Positions 40,931-49,673 of a DNA stretch of 64,000 bases are shown piece by piece. The stretch is taken from contig NZ_SDLT01000019.1 in assembly GCF_004522235.1 (NCBI RefSeq), positions 108,027-172,026 of the forward strand, given 5' to 3'. The translations under genes and the position numbers were made by a program. The notes beneath the pieces are model-generated. The model made no database searches and was not told the DNA's origin. It saw nothing but the letters and a program-made list of their open reading frames with translations. This DNA is from Amycolatopsis nivea. GTDB taxonomy: Bacteria; Actinomycetota; Actinomycetes; Mycobacteriales; Pseudonocardiaceae. Within the stretch, counting starts at the first letter, position 1, and every line of letters begins with the position of its first letter.

Positions 40931-43900
40931 CTGAGCGAGGCGCTCCGGGGCAGGCCCGCGTAGGGCCGCACTTGTTCAAGGCCGCAGTCGGGCTCGCCGC
41001 CAGGCTGTTTCCTCATGAAACCGGCGACGGCGCAGCGGCAGCCGCGCGCGCCGACATCCTGTATTTGCTCGACGGCCACATCACCGCTTGGGCAGGCTGG
41101 GACCATCTCGACGACTCAGACCGGCTCCGCATCGCCAGGCTGCTCAAGCGACGCACCAACGACTACGCCAACGCACACCGGGCGGGAGAGTCGCTCGACC
41201 GCATGCTCGCTGCCGGAGAGATCAGCGGTTGCAAACGCGGCGACGACGGGATCGTCCTCCTCGACCCCGGCATGCCTCTGGCCGCATTCGTCGACGATGC
41301 TCTCGGCGAGCTCGACAAGCTCTTCGCAGCGCGGCCCCGCAGCCTTCGTCCGGCACCGCCTGGCCACTACACCTCGACGGTGCGCGTGCCCCTCTCGGCT
41401 TCCCGGGACAGGTACACCAATTTCCGTTTCGACCTGTTGCCGCACCACCGGGACAAGGGACGGCCGATGCCGGTCGTCGTCGATGCACCGGCAGCCGACC
41501 GGATCACCGTGCCGTTCGCTGAACTCAAGAAACTGGCCAAGGAGCTCGATGGCAGCCCGAATGTCGCGGGCAGTCACCGCACCGAGGTCGTTGAGCGTTT
41601 CGAACGATCGGTTCGCTCTGGGCCTGGATCAGAGGCGGTTTCCTGCCTCGAGCTCACCGCGGGGTCGATCAATGAACTCCTTGCCTACACCGGTTTCGGG
41701 AAGTCGGTGGTGCTCATCGAGGTTTTCGCATGCTGGGCCATCGGTGCGGGCTGCGTGGTCGCATTCGTGCTGCCGACCAGTTCCGACGTCGTCAAAGCCG
41801 CACACCAGATCGAGACAGCCGCGACTGCCCTCCAGAAGGAGGGTGAAGTAGTCGCCCTGACGTCGCCGCGTTCCCGGATCGACGTGGCCGAGACGGTCAC
41901 CGCGCACCCGGATGGCAGGGGACCGGACCGCGACTGGGTGTGGGATCGATTCGGCTACGGATGCGCGCTCGCCGCCGTTGCCACGAGCTCGGAGGCAGTC
42001 GACTCGTGGGTACCGGGAAGGGAACCCTGTGCGTCGCTTCACGATCCGCGTCCCGATGCGATCACCAAGACGTACGCCTGCCCGTGGCGTGCCAGCTGCG
42101 GCCGTTTCAGCGCCTCGCGAGCCGCCTGCACCGCAGACGTCATCGTGACGTCGCACGCCAACCTGCTGCTCGGCGTTCTCCAGACACCCGTCGACGACGG
42201 GTACGGCGGCAACGACCGGCTGAGCGTGGAGGAATTGCTGCTGCGCCGGTGCCAGATCGTGGTGATCGACGAGGTCGACGAGTTCCAGCAACAAGCCATC
42301 GAACACTCCGGCCGGGGCTTGGTCTTGGACGAAGCGAGGCAGACCGCCACGCCGCTGCGACGGCTCGACACAGATTTCGCTGGGGTGCACGGAGCGCTTC
42401 ACGACGAAGTGGACGCAAACGTGCGCGACGCATTCTTCGGGCTGCGATACCTGTCCGAGAACTACGTCAGCCATCTGACCTACCAGCGGCTCGGGGCCGC
42501 CCGGCCTCGCAAAGGCAAGCGCAAGTACGGGCCCGGGCGCGCGTGGATCGTGCCTCGTCGGCACGACAGCTGGCTCATGGAAAAGCTCTTCGCGACCGAC
42601 GCAGCGAACATCACCGAGGAGCAACAGACAGCCTTCACAACCTTGTTCCCTGGCGAGCCGGAACCGTCCAGCGACGCGCCTGCCAAGTTCAAGGCGGCCC
42701 GTCGCCAACTCGATCGCCTGATCGGTAGCGGCACCGCAGGAGCCGCGATCGCCGATGCGCGGAACGCCGCCCTCGCACTGGTGACGCAGTTGTCCGCGGA
42801 CGACCAGCGCGAGTTTGCCGACTGGGTCATCCGCCGCACCATGCTGGAACGCCTTCGTCTGTTCTTGCACCGGCTGATGTCGAACAACTCGCAACTCGTC
42901 GATGCGGGGGTCGAGTCGGCGCAAGCCGTCGCGGACGCGCTCGGCACCTACGGTCGGTGGCGAGCGACTCCGACCGGTCCTCTGGGCCGTCTCGTGTTCG
43001 CATTCACCGAGCACTTCGACGACACGGGCGTTCAGCCTGCCAAGCTCTCGACTGCCGCGTTCGGCGGCGACCCGCACACCTATGTCGTCACGCTCGGCGA
43101 TCTCACCGCCCTCGCGCACGCGGGCACGCGCCGGATCGTCTTGGGCCTCTCGGCGACGTCGTATTTCCCCCGGGCTCCGCGTCACCATCTCCACACGAGG
43201 CCGAAGTGGTGGGTGCGGGACGACTCCTCCGCGCGCGTCAGCGTCCACGCGGCGATCGTGCCCGGCCCTGCCCAGACACCGGTGCGGATTTCCGGCGTGG
43301 AGGGGCCGGCGAGATCGGCCGCCGTGCGACAGATTTCCGCCGGCCTCTGGACCAGCTATCTCAGCGCCGAGTTCGACCGGCTCGACAGGGAGGATCCGGA
43401 TCGGCGCCGGGTGCTTCTCGCGACCACGTCCTACGCGGCAGCGCGCGAAGTCGCCGAAGGGCTGGCGGAGGCAGGCGTCAACCCTCCGAGGATCTGCCTC
43501 GCCATCCCGCCGCGCAGCGAACTCGCCGACGGCCGGCTCTGGCAGGAACTGCATGCCGATCGGTTGGAGAAATTTCCGAGCCTGCCTGACGCCGACATCC
43601 TGATTGCACCGCTGGCCCGAGTGGAGCGCGGCGTCAACATCATCGGCGCCGGCTCGCGGTCGGCCCTCGGCTCGGTCTGGCTGATCGTGCGCCCCGTGCC
43701 GGTGATCGACGAACCTGCCGAACTCGTCGCGCACATCCAAGCTGCCGCGCTCGCCGACCATCCGGGCCCTTCTACGACTCCGGTCAAGCTGATGGAAGAC
43801 CGGCGCAGCACGGCGGGCATGTTCCTCGACAAGATCGTCCACTGCCTCCCGTACTTCCAAGCGCAACCGGAACGGGTCAAGCTCGCGGTGACCGCGGAGA

Positions 43901-44127
43901 TGATCGTAGGAGCCATCCAGCTCGTCGGGAGAGCCCGGCGGGGCGGGACACCGGCTGTTCTGCATCTGGTGGACGGCGCCTTCCATGACAATCGCGGGTC
44001 GGGGTTCGCCTCGCTCGTCACCCGGCTCGAACGCGCCTGGACGCCGGACCAACGCCGCTGGATGACCGAGTTCTACGGCGACACGCTTCAGGCGTTTCTC
44101 GACTACGCGGCAAAGAACGTCCGATGA
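40927..44127 (+). CDS. DinG/XPD-like SF2 helicase of the pPIWI-RE cassette
   Basis: A 1066-residue protein with a unique N-terminal region (1-230) and a helicase core. Walker A is atypical, TGFGKS at 255-260, the DEAH-like motif is DEVDE at 448-452, and motif VI is GRARR at 1001-1005. Between motifs I and II is a Cys-rich insert (around 345-410: CALA, EPCAS, YACPWRASC, RAAC), which resembles the Fe-S domain of DinG/XPD helicases. It starts with a GTG in the GTGA overlap. In known three-gene pPIWI-RE islands such a helicase is the constant partner. Confidence 0.82.
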   Translation: MTERGAPGQARVGPHLFKAAVGLAARLFPHETGDGAAAAARADILYLLDGHITAWAGWDHLDDSDRLRIARLLKRRTNDYANAHRAGESLDRMLAAGEISGCKRGDDGIVLLDPGMPLAAFVDDALGELDKLFAARPRSLRPAPPGHYTSTVRVPLSASRDRYTNFRFDLLPHHRDKGRPMPVVVDAPAADRITVPFAELKKLAKELDGSPNVAGSHRTEVVERFERSVRSGPGSEAVSCLELTAGSINELLAYTGFGKSVVLIEVFACWAIGAGCVVAFVLPTSSDVVKAAHQIETAATALQKEGEVVALTSPRSRIDVAETVTAHPDGRGPDRDWVWDRFGYGCALAAVATSSEAVDSWVPGREPCASLHDPRPDAITKTYACPWRASCGRFSASRAACTADVIVTSHANLLLGVLQTPVDDGYGGNDRLSVEELLLRRCQIVVIDEVDEFQQQAIEHSGRGLVLDEARQTATPLRRLDTDFAGVHGALHDEVDANVRDAFFGLRYLSENYVSHLTYQRLGAARPRKGKRKYGPGRAWIVPRRHDSWLMEKLFATDAANITEEQQTAFTTLFPGEPEPSSDAPAKFKAARRQLDRLIGSGTAGAAIADARNAALALVTQLSADDQREFADWVIRRTMLERLRLFLHRLMSNNSQLVDAGVESAQAVADALGTYGRWRATPTGPLGRLVFAFTEHFDDTGVQPAKLSTAAFGGDPHTYVVTLGDLTALAHAGTRRIVLGLSATSYFPRAPRHHLHTRPKWWVRDDSSARVSVHAAIVPGPAQTPVRISGVEGPARSAAVRQISAGLWTSYLSAEFDRLDREDPDRRRVLLATTSYAAAREVAEGLAEAGVNPPRICLAIPPRSELADGRLWQELHADRLEKFPSLPDADILIAPLARVERGVNIIGAGSRSALGSVWLIVRPVPVIDEPAELVAHIQAAALADHPGPSTTPVKLMEDRRSTAGMFLDKIVHCLPYFQAQPERVKLAVTAEMIVGAIQLVGRARRGGTPAVLHLVDGAFHDNRGSGFASLVTRLERAWTPDQRRWMTEFYGDTLQAFLDYAAKNVR

Positions 44128-44137
44128 GGAGTGCCCT

Positions 44138-46621
44138 GTGCTGACCACCCTGGCCTACCGCATACCGCGCAGACACGTCGACGAACTCCTCGGCACGGTG
44201 ACCGCCTATCCGCTCACTTCGGAGTTCGTGGCAGCCTGGAATACATTGCCCGGCGACCGGCCGACCTACGGTGCGCTGGCAGCGGGTCTGGTCGCTGCCA
44301 CGGGCAAACCCGTTCGGCTGTTCGGCGAGCGCAAGCTTCGCGGCCACGACGCCGAGGCCGGTGCCAAAGCCCTGCTGCTGACACCCGATGATGCGTTGGA
44401 CAGCCGTCTCCGCATCGCGGTCCGCGCATGGGAACGCCATGTGCGCAACGGTGCGGGCCCCGTTCTGGCCGGGCTCATCCCCGAGCCGGAATCGTCCCGC
44501 CCTTTCAGCGATTTTCTGGAGCTGCGGCAGGGACATGCGCCAGAAGCACCGCCGTGGGTCTTCCGCGTGGCAGCTTGGCAGGCTGCGCGTTTCCTCGCCG
44601 CTGCGCCTCTCGATCTAGGCTCCGCCCGGTCGATCCAGCTGCGAATGGACACTGCCGGCAGGCTTGTCGCGTGGCACCGCGACGACCTGATCAAGAGCCC
44701 GGACGGTACTGCGTGGTCGATGGCCAACGTGACAGTTCGGCTGGCCACCCGGCCGGGTCTCGAAGACCTCGTCCTCGCCTTCGACGCGCACCTCTCCCGG
44801 CTGGACCCGGACCTGAGGTATTTCCGGGCAGCATGGGTCGAACGCGACACCGGGGAGGCACCGATCCCCTACCTGCCGGTCACCGGGCACTGGGAGCAGG
44901 AGAACGGCGGGCGACGTTGGATCCGCCATTTCGACCCGGCGATAGCCGCGATCCTCGCCGAGTGCGAGCTGGCGCCCCTGGAAGTGCCACAGCCCGGCGG
45001 CGAGTGGCTGGCTCAGTTCAGGCCGAAGCTGCGAGCAGCGAACTTCCATGCCTTGGGCAGCGGCCTCGGCCCGCGGTTCATGGCGCGTCTGCACGAGCAC
45101 ATCACCGGCCAGTTGCCCTTGCTGACGCCGCTCGCCTATGAGCCCGATCCGGCGATCAAGTTGCCGCCACGCGTGAAAAAGTACCCCCCGGAAGGCATAA
45201 CTGCGGCCGCAGTCGGACCGACCGGGGCCAAGAAACTCGTCATCGCCTGCCTCTACCGCACGACCGATGCCAGAGACCGGATGTTCGACGAACTGGAGAA
45301 GCTCACCGGCGTCCGTCCGCGAGGCGGCGACACGCCGACCGCGGTGCACGAGCGCTTCGAGATCGCGGCCCGGTACTGCCCGAAGCTGCTCGACCATTCG
45401 ACGCCCAATCGTGCCGAGGCGCTCGACGAACTAGGTCTGCCCTCCGACCCCGAAACCCTTGTCGCCGCATGGGTGGAGACCGAGTATCTCGCCCATCGCG
45501 AGTACGAAAAGCCAGCTCTGGACGCGAAACCGCACTTGCGCCGGCTGTTCGCGCACCGCGGGATCCCCACTCAGTTCCTGGCGACAGAACCGGCTGTGCT
45601 GCCCAAAGGGGCGCGGGCAAGCACGACCTCGACCAAACAGCACGCCGCCAGAGCCGCGCTGCGGGATCTGTTGCGCTCCGCCGGCGTGCTCGACGAACGC
45701 ATGCGGACCGCGATCGCGCGACCCGATCTGGAGGTCCGGCTGACACACAGAAACCTGCTGGTCGGCATCAGCGCCAGAACACAGAAGACCGGAGCGGGTC
45801 CCGCCGCGCTGGTTCTGGTCCTCACCGCCGTCCTTGCCGACCCGGACCATCTTGAGCACTGGCGGGTGTTGGCTTACAGCGAGAAGCAACGCAAGTGGGT
45901 GCGCGCTGCCGACGGCGTCACCGATTTCCATGCCGGCACTATCGGCTCGCTTGGCCTCGGAAGGTACGGAGACAAGGCAACAGCGACTCGTGACGAGGTC
46001 GAACGCCGGCTTCAGATGCTGGTAGCCGACGACCTCGCAGCGGTTCCGGTCGTCGTGTTCGTGGACGCTCAGGCGACCCGGTCGGTCTGGCCCGGCCTGC
46101 TCAACGCACAGGCAGGAGAGGCCGAGCTGCCTGGCGACACGCTGCGGGCCCGCGGCGCGAAAGTCTCCGTTGTCCGCTCCCATTCGGACATGGGGGACCT
46201 CGGCCGGCCGGTCACTCGCGAAAACGAAGGGCAACCTCTCGCGGACAAAGGACAGCCCGCTGCCCCGGGCAGGAAAGTCTATCGGCTGAAAGAAACCAGC
46301 GTTCCCTCCTGGCTGCTGGCCGGAACATCGATAACCCTCGCCGGGCCGTTCGGCCGGATCGGCACGAAATACACTCGTTGGACACTCCCCCACGACCAGC
46401 AAAAAGAACTGGGCACGGCATGGCATGCCTACACCGCGCGAGAATTCGCGGTCGTCCACGCCGGCGGCCGGGATCCGGCCGAACTGGCCGCGCTCGCCGC
46501 CCGGCTGTGCGAGCAGCCGATCGCCTGGGACGGGCGCACCCTCGCCCCAGGCCCCCTGCACCTCAGCCTCGCCGCGGATCGCGACCACCCGGAGCACCGC
46601 TCCTCCGAAGAGGAGGACTAG
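44138..46621 (+). CDS. pPIWI-RE module protein (prokaryotic Argonaute relative)
   Basis: An 827-residue member of the PIWI-RE family, defined by an RNase H-like PIWI domain with conserved Arg and Glu. The N-terminal 400 residues are the family-specific region; the middle resembles the MID part (KLVIACLYRTTDARDRMFDEL). The RNase H-like part includes VPVVVFVDAQATRSVW and, near the conserved site, R680 and E695/E697 in VVRSHSDMGDLG...TRENEG. The GTG at 44138 has a GAGGAG site 10 bases after the helicase stop. Such proteins are predicted to bind guide or target nucleic acid (R-loops). It is the last gene and converges with the SEFIR gene. Confidence 0.82.
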   Translation: MLTTLAYRIPRRHVDELLGTVTAYPLTSEFVAAWNTLPGDRPTYGALAAGLVAATGKPVRLFGERKLRGHDAEAGAKALLLTPDDALDSRLRIAVRAWERHVRNGAGPVLAGLIPEPESSRPFSDFLELRQGHAPEAPPWVFRVAAWQAARFLAAAPLDLGSARSIQLRMDTAGRLVAWHRDDLIKSPDGTAWSMANVTVRLATRPGLEDLVLAFDAHLSRLDPDLRYFRAAWVERDTGEAPIPYLPVTGHWEQENGGRRWIRHFDPAIAAILAECELAPLEVPQPGGEWLAQFRPKLRAANFHALGSGLGPRFMARLHEHITGQLPLLTPLAYEPDPAIKLPPRVKKYPPEGITAAAVGPTGAKKLVIACLYRTTDARDRMFDELEKLTGVRPRGGDTPTAVHERFEIAARYCPKLLDHSTPNRAEALDELGLPSDPETLVAAWVETEYLAHREYEKPALDAKPHLRRLFAHRGIPTQFLATEPAVLPKGARASTTSTKQHAARAALRDLLRSAGVLDERMRTAIARPDLEVRLTHRNLLVGISARTQKTGAGPAALVLVLTAVLADPDHLEHWRVLAYSEKQRKWVRAADGVTDFHAGTIGSLGLGRYGDKATATRDEVERRLQMLVADDLAAVPVVVFVDAQATRSVWPGLLNAQAGEAELPGDTLRARGAKVSVVRSHSDMGDLGRPVTRENEGQPLADKGQPAAPGRKVYRLKETSVPSWLLAGTSITLAGPFGRIGTKYTRWTLPHDQQKELGTAWHAYTAREFAVVHAGGRDPAELAALAARLCEQPIAWDGRTLAPGPLHLSLAADRDHPEHRSSEEED

Positions 46622-47778
46622 CTGAGGCTCCAGGTCCGCCGCTCGGTGCTGCGCATGACCAGCAGCAGATTCGCGACGCACTCCGGTGCGTAGTCCGCGA
46701 TGCGGTAGTAGTCGTTGGGTCCAGGGCCGAGAAACAGCGGGATCTCGTATTCCGACCTCCCCGGCAACACGACCGGAAGCACATAAGGCCGCCACTCCGG
46801 GTTACGCTGGTGGAGCGTGCGAAGCGCATCGAACTCGGCTCTCAGGCCGGGATGCTTTTCAAGCGCGGCGTCGCCGTCGCCCACGGCCCGGCACATAGGC
46901 GAAGCGATGACGAGCACGAAATCCCGGTTCCGAAGATTCCGATACGCCCAGTGCCCCCAGTCTTTACGCCGAACGTCTGCGTATTGGTCGATGTGAACGT
47001 CGATTCCTTCGGCAAGCAAGACGTCGGCAAACCGCCGCACGTTCTCCTTGTGCTCCGCGTCGTCATGCGCATAGCAGATGAAGGCAGATGGTTCTCCGGG
47101 GTCAAAGGCCCTCCGCCCGTCGGGCACGGCCGGGGTCAGCGGCGGCTTGAACTGCTCGTCACGCAATGTCAAGTCGAAGCGAACCGGCTCCTGCACCGGC
47201 CAATAAGGCGAATCGGCACCGGCTTGCAGATCAAAGCGAGCGGAGAGGGTGATGGGCAGGCGCTCGCAGCCGTCAGGGACCACCAGCGCCAGCCATCCGG
47301 ACCTGGAGCCCGGTTCGATTCCGTCGCGATGCTCGGACGCGTGCCGCCACCGGACCGACGAGCCGGGCACCCCGTGGCGGTAGACCGCGCCGTTCGTTTC
47401 GCTTAGGTGCACCTGTCCCGACTTGCCCGCCGGAGCGAACTCGAGATAACGAGTGAGGTCGTACGCAGCGGCAGGTCGCGGAACCCGCGAAGTGCGGGGC
47501 ACAGCGTCCACAACGGTCGCTGATGCGTCCTCGCCGAACTCTAGCCCCAATTCGTACCATCGAATCGGTGGCAGATCCTGCTCAAGCTCCAGTTCGTAGC
47601 TGACCTTCACGAGGTAGACAGCCGCCCCGGCGAAATCGTCCGCGGCTTTTTTGACCGGATGGATCTGCCACGGGAGAAGACGCAGCGCGCCAATAGCGGC
47701 TTCCTCCGGAGCTGTGTCGATCCTCCGTCCGCTGTCCTCGACTACTGCGAGTTTGACCGCGATGTTCCTGTCCGTCAT
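46618..47778 (-). CDS. SEFIR-domain (TIR-like) protein
   Basis: A 386-residue protein. Residues 1-220 are a beta-rich unknown domain (VYLVKVSYELELE, FDLTLRDEQF). Residues 231-380 are a SEFIR domain: SAFICYAHDDAEHKENVRRFADVL, GIDVHIDQY, and a C-terminal VLPVVLPG. SEFIR/TIR domains in bacteria often act as NADases in abortive infection. The ATG at 47776-47778 has a GGGAGGA site. It converges with the pPIWI-RE gene with a 4-base overlap, which would make the two transcripts complementary at their ends. Whether it works with the cassette is open. Confidence 0.84.
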   Translation of the reverse strand: MTDRNIAVKLAVVEDSGRRIDTAPEEAAIGALRLLPWQIHPVKKAADDFAGAAVYLVKVSYELELEQDLPPIRWYELGLEFGEDASATVVDAVPRTSRVPRPAAAYDLTRYLEFAPAGKSGQVHLSETNGAVYRHGVPGSSVRWRHASEHRDGIEPGSRSGWLALVVPDGCERLPITLSARFDLQAGADSPYWPVQEPVRFDLTLRDEQFKPPLTPAVPDGRRAFDPGEPSAFICYAHDDAEHKENVRRFADVLLAEGIDVHIDQYADVRRKDWGHWAYRNLRNRDFVLVIASPMCRAVGDGDAALEKHPGLRAEFDALRTLHQRNPEWRPYVLPVVLPGRSEYEIPLFLGPGPNDYYRIADYAPECVANLLLVMRSTERRTWSLS

Positions 47779-48068
47779 GTGCTGAGGTTCCTCCCAAACC
47801 TTCGCGATCGCGCCGTTGGCAGACTACTGTCGGCCCGTACAGCAGCTAATGACCGCCACGCTGCCGATACGCTTCCGCCCGACTCTGCCATGCGAGCCGA
47901 CCGCTCATCGCTAGCGCAGCCCGCGGATCAGCCGGGTCGTGAACACCGTCGGCTGTCGGCCGCGAGAACTCAGTCTTCGGTCTGCGGTAAGAACTCGTTG
48001 CCCGTTTCCGCGCATTGAGGTCATTCGGTGTCAGGTCGGCAGAGCAGCGCGTCCGTCTACTGGCCGCG
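47779..48068. other. Non-coding stretch upstream of the SEFIR gene
   Basis: This holds the SEFIR ribosome site and presumably its promoter. I see no gene, RNA gene or clear repeat in the rest. Confidence 0.5.
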
Positions 48069-48530
48069 TTAGGTGACAACTTCGGACCGCGCCCGGTCGT
48101 CCGCGACCACTACCCGCCGAAGCAGCGAAACCAGCGTCTCGCGCTCCTTCTCGGACAGTTCGGAAAGAAGCACGTCCTGCGAACGCCTGGCCTCCTCCTT
48201 CAACACCCCCGCCAGCGCCTTCCCATCCTCCGTGAGGGCGACTCGCTGGCGGCGGCGGTCCTCCGGGTCCCGTTCGCGCCCGACCAGCTCGCGACACTCC
48301 AGCTCGTCCAGGTAGCCCACCAGATGACTCCGGTTGAGACCCAGCCGGTCGGCGAGCGCGTGCTGGGCCAGCGGCCCGAAGTCGGAAAGCCCGGCCAGCA
48401 CGGCGAAGTGCGGCAGCCGCAGGCTCTGCGTCTCGAGCGCGGCGGCCAGTTCCCGGCGGCCGATCCGCGCGACGTGCCCGGCCAGGTACGACGGCAGCGC
48501 GAGCAGAGTCGGCGGGCGCAGTTCGTCCAT
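48069..48530 (-). CDS. MarR-family transcriptional regulator
   Basis: Winged-helix repressor, 153 residues. The DNA-binding part is around 55-100 (AQHALADRLGLNRSHLVGYLDELE for the recognition helices, then the wing with DPEDRRRQRVALTEDG). Long N- and C-terminal helices form the dimer interface. It is divergent from a luciferase-like oxidoreductase, with a TCATG-TCTC-CATGA dyad between them, and so probably controls that gene and itself. The ligand is unknown. Confidence 0.9.
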   Translation of the reverse strand: MDELRPPTLLALPSYLAGHVARIGRRELAAALETQSLRLPHFAVLAGLSDFGPLAQHALADRLGLNRSHLVGYLDELECRELVGRERDPEDRRRQRVALTEDGKALAGVLKEEARRSQDVLLSELSEKERETLVSLLRRVVVADDRARSEVVT

Positions 48531-48573
48531 GCCGGGATCCTACCCGCTGGACACCAATCGTTCCGTCAGGTAA

Positions 48574-48587
48574 TCATGTCTCCATGA
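48574..48587. promoter_or_regulatory. Candidate MarR operator
   Basis: The dyad TCATG-TCTC-CATGA lies between the divergent MarR and oxidoreductase genes, 31 bases before the latter's start. MarR dimers bind short dyads in this position; the assignment is by symmetry and location. Confidence 0.45.
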
Positions 48588-48617
48588 CACTATTTCCCAG
48601 CGCCGGCCAGGCGTCCC

Positions 48618-49529
48618 ATGGCTGACTACGGCCACGACCTCCAGTTCGGCGTCGTCCTCCTGCCCGAAACCGCCGACCCCAGTGCGGTGACGAAGCTCGC
48701 CGAAGCCGCCGACAGGGCCGGGCTCGACCTGCTCAGCGTTCCCGACCACCCGTACCGCCCAGATCTTCTCGACGCATGGACGGTCCTGAGCGTCGTCGTG
48801 GCGCGCACTGAGCGGCTGCGCGTGTTCCCCAATGTCGCCAACCTGCCGCTCCGCCCGCCTGCAGTGCTCGCCCGCTCCGTGGCGAGCCTCGACCTGCTCA
48901 GCGGCGGCCGCACCGAACTCGCTCTCGGTACCGGCGCGTACTGGGACGACATCGCCGCACAGGGCGGTCCGCGGTACACCCCCGGCGAAGCTTTCGACGC
49001 ACTCGCGGAAGCAATCGAGGTCATCCGTGCATTGTGGACACCCGGGCCGCCGGCCCACGTCTCCGGTGCCCATCATCGCCTCGCCGGCACGCCGCCAGGC
49101 CCGTTTCCTGCGCACCGGATGGAAACCTGGCTCGGCGCGCTCGGCCCCCGGATGCTGCGCCTGATCGGCCGCACCGCGGACGGCTGGCTGCCGAGCATGA
49201 CCCGCATCCCGCCGGACCGTCTGCCCGCCGCGAACGCGCTCATCGACGAGGCCGCCCGCAAGGCGGGCCGCTCCCCCGGCGAAATCCGGCGACTGTACAA
49301 CCTGCCGGGGATTCCGTCGGGCAGCACCGGCGAATGGGCCGACCAGCTCGCCGACCTCACACTCACGCACGGGATGAGCGCTTTCCTCTTGTCCGCGGAC
49401 TCCGCCGACGCCATCCGGCTGTTCGCGCGCGAGGTCGCGCCGCAGGTCCGCGAGCTGGTAGCGGTCCGCCGTCAGTCAGTCGCAGCCGCTGGCGGCAATG
49501 GCCAACGAACACGTGGACCATGCTTTTAA
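48618..49529 (+). CDS. LLM-class flavin-dependent oxidoreductase
   Basis: Bacterial luciferase-like TIM-barrel enzyme using reduced flavin (FMN or F420), 303 residues. FGVVLLPETADPSAVTKLAEAADRAGLD, LSVPDHPYRPDLLDAWTVL and LGTGAYWDDIAAQGG match the family's beta-1, beta-2 and beta-6 regions, and EAIEVIRALWTP is the usual helix. It is divergent from the MarR gene that likely regulates it. The reaction is probably a flavin-dependent oxidation or reduction of a small molecule. This gene pair looks chromosomal and interrupts the defence island. Confidence 0.88.
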   Translation: MADYGHDLQFGVVLLPETADPSAVTKLAEAADRAGLDLLSVPDHPYRPDLLDAWTVLSVVVARTERLRVFPNVANLPLRPPAVLARSVASLDLLSGGRTELALGTGAYWDDIAAQGGPRYTPGEAFDALAEAIEVIRALWTPGPPAHVSGAHHRLAGTPPGPFPAHRMETWLGALGPRMLRLIGRTADGWLPSMTRIPPDRLPAANALIDEAARKAGRSPGEIRRLYNLPGIPSGSTGEWADQLADLTLTHGMSAFLLSADSADAIRLFAREVAPQVRELVAVRRQSVAAAGGNGQRTRGPCF

Positions 49530-49673
49530 CCAATTAACCAGACCGGCTTCGTTAGAGAGGCGAGCGGCAAAGCCGAATATTCGTTTTTGGTTCGTTCATC
49601 GTTCCCGCTCGCCGTGGGCTGCAGAATAAACAACTCAAGAAGACGGGTTTCGGAGCTTCTGCCGCCGAAACGC

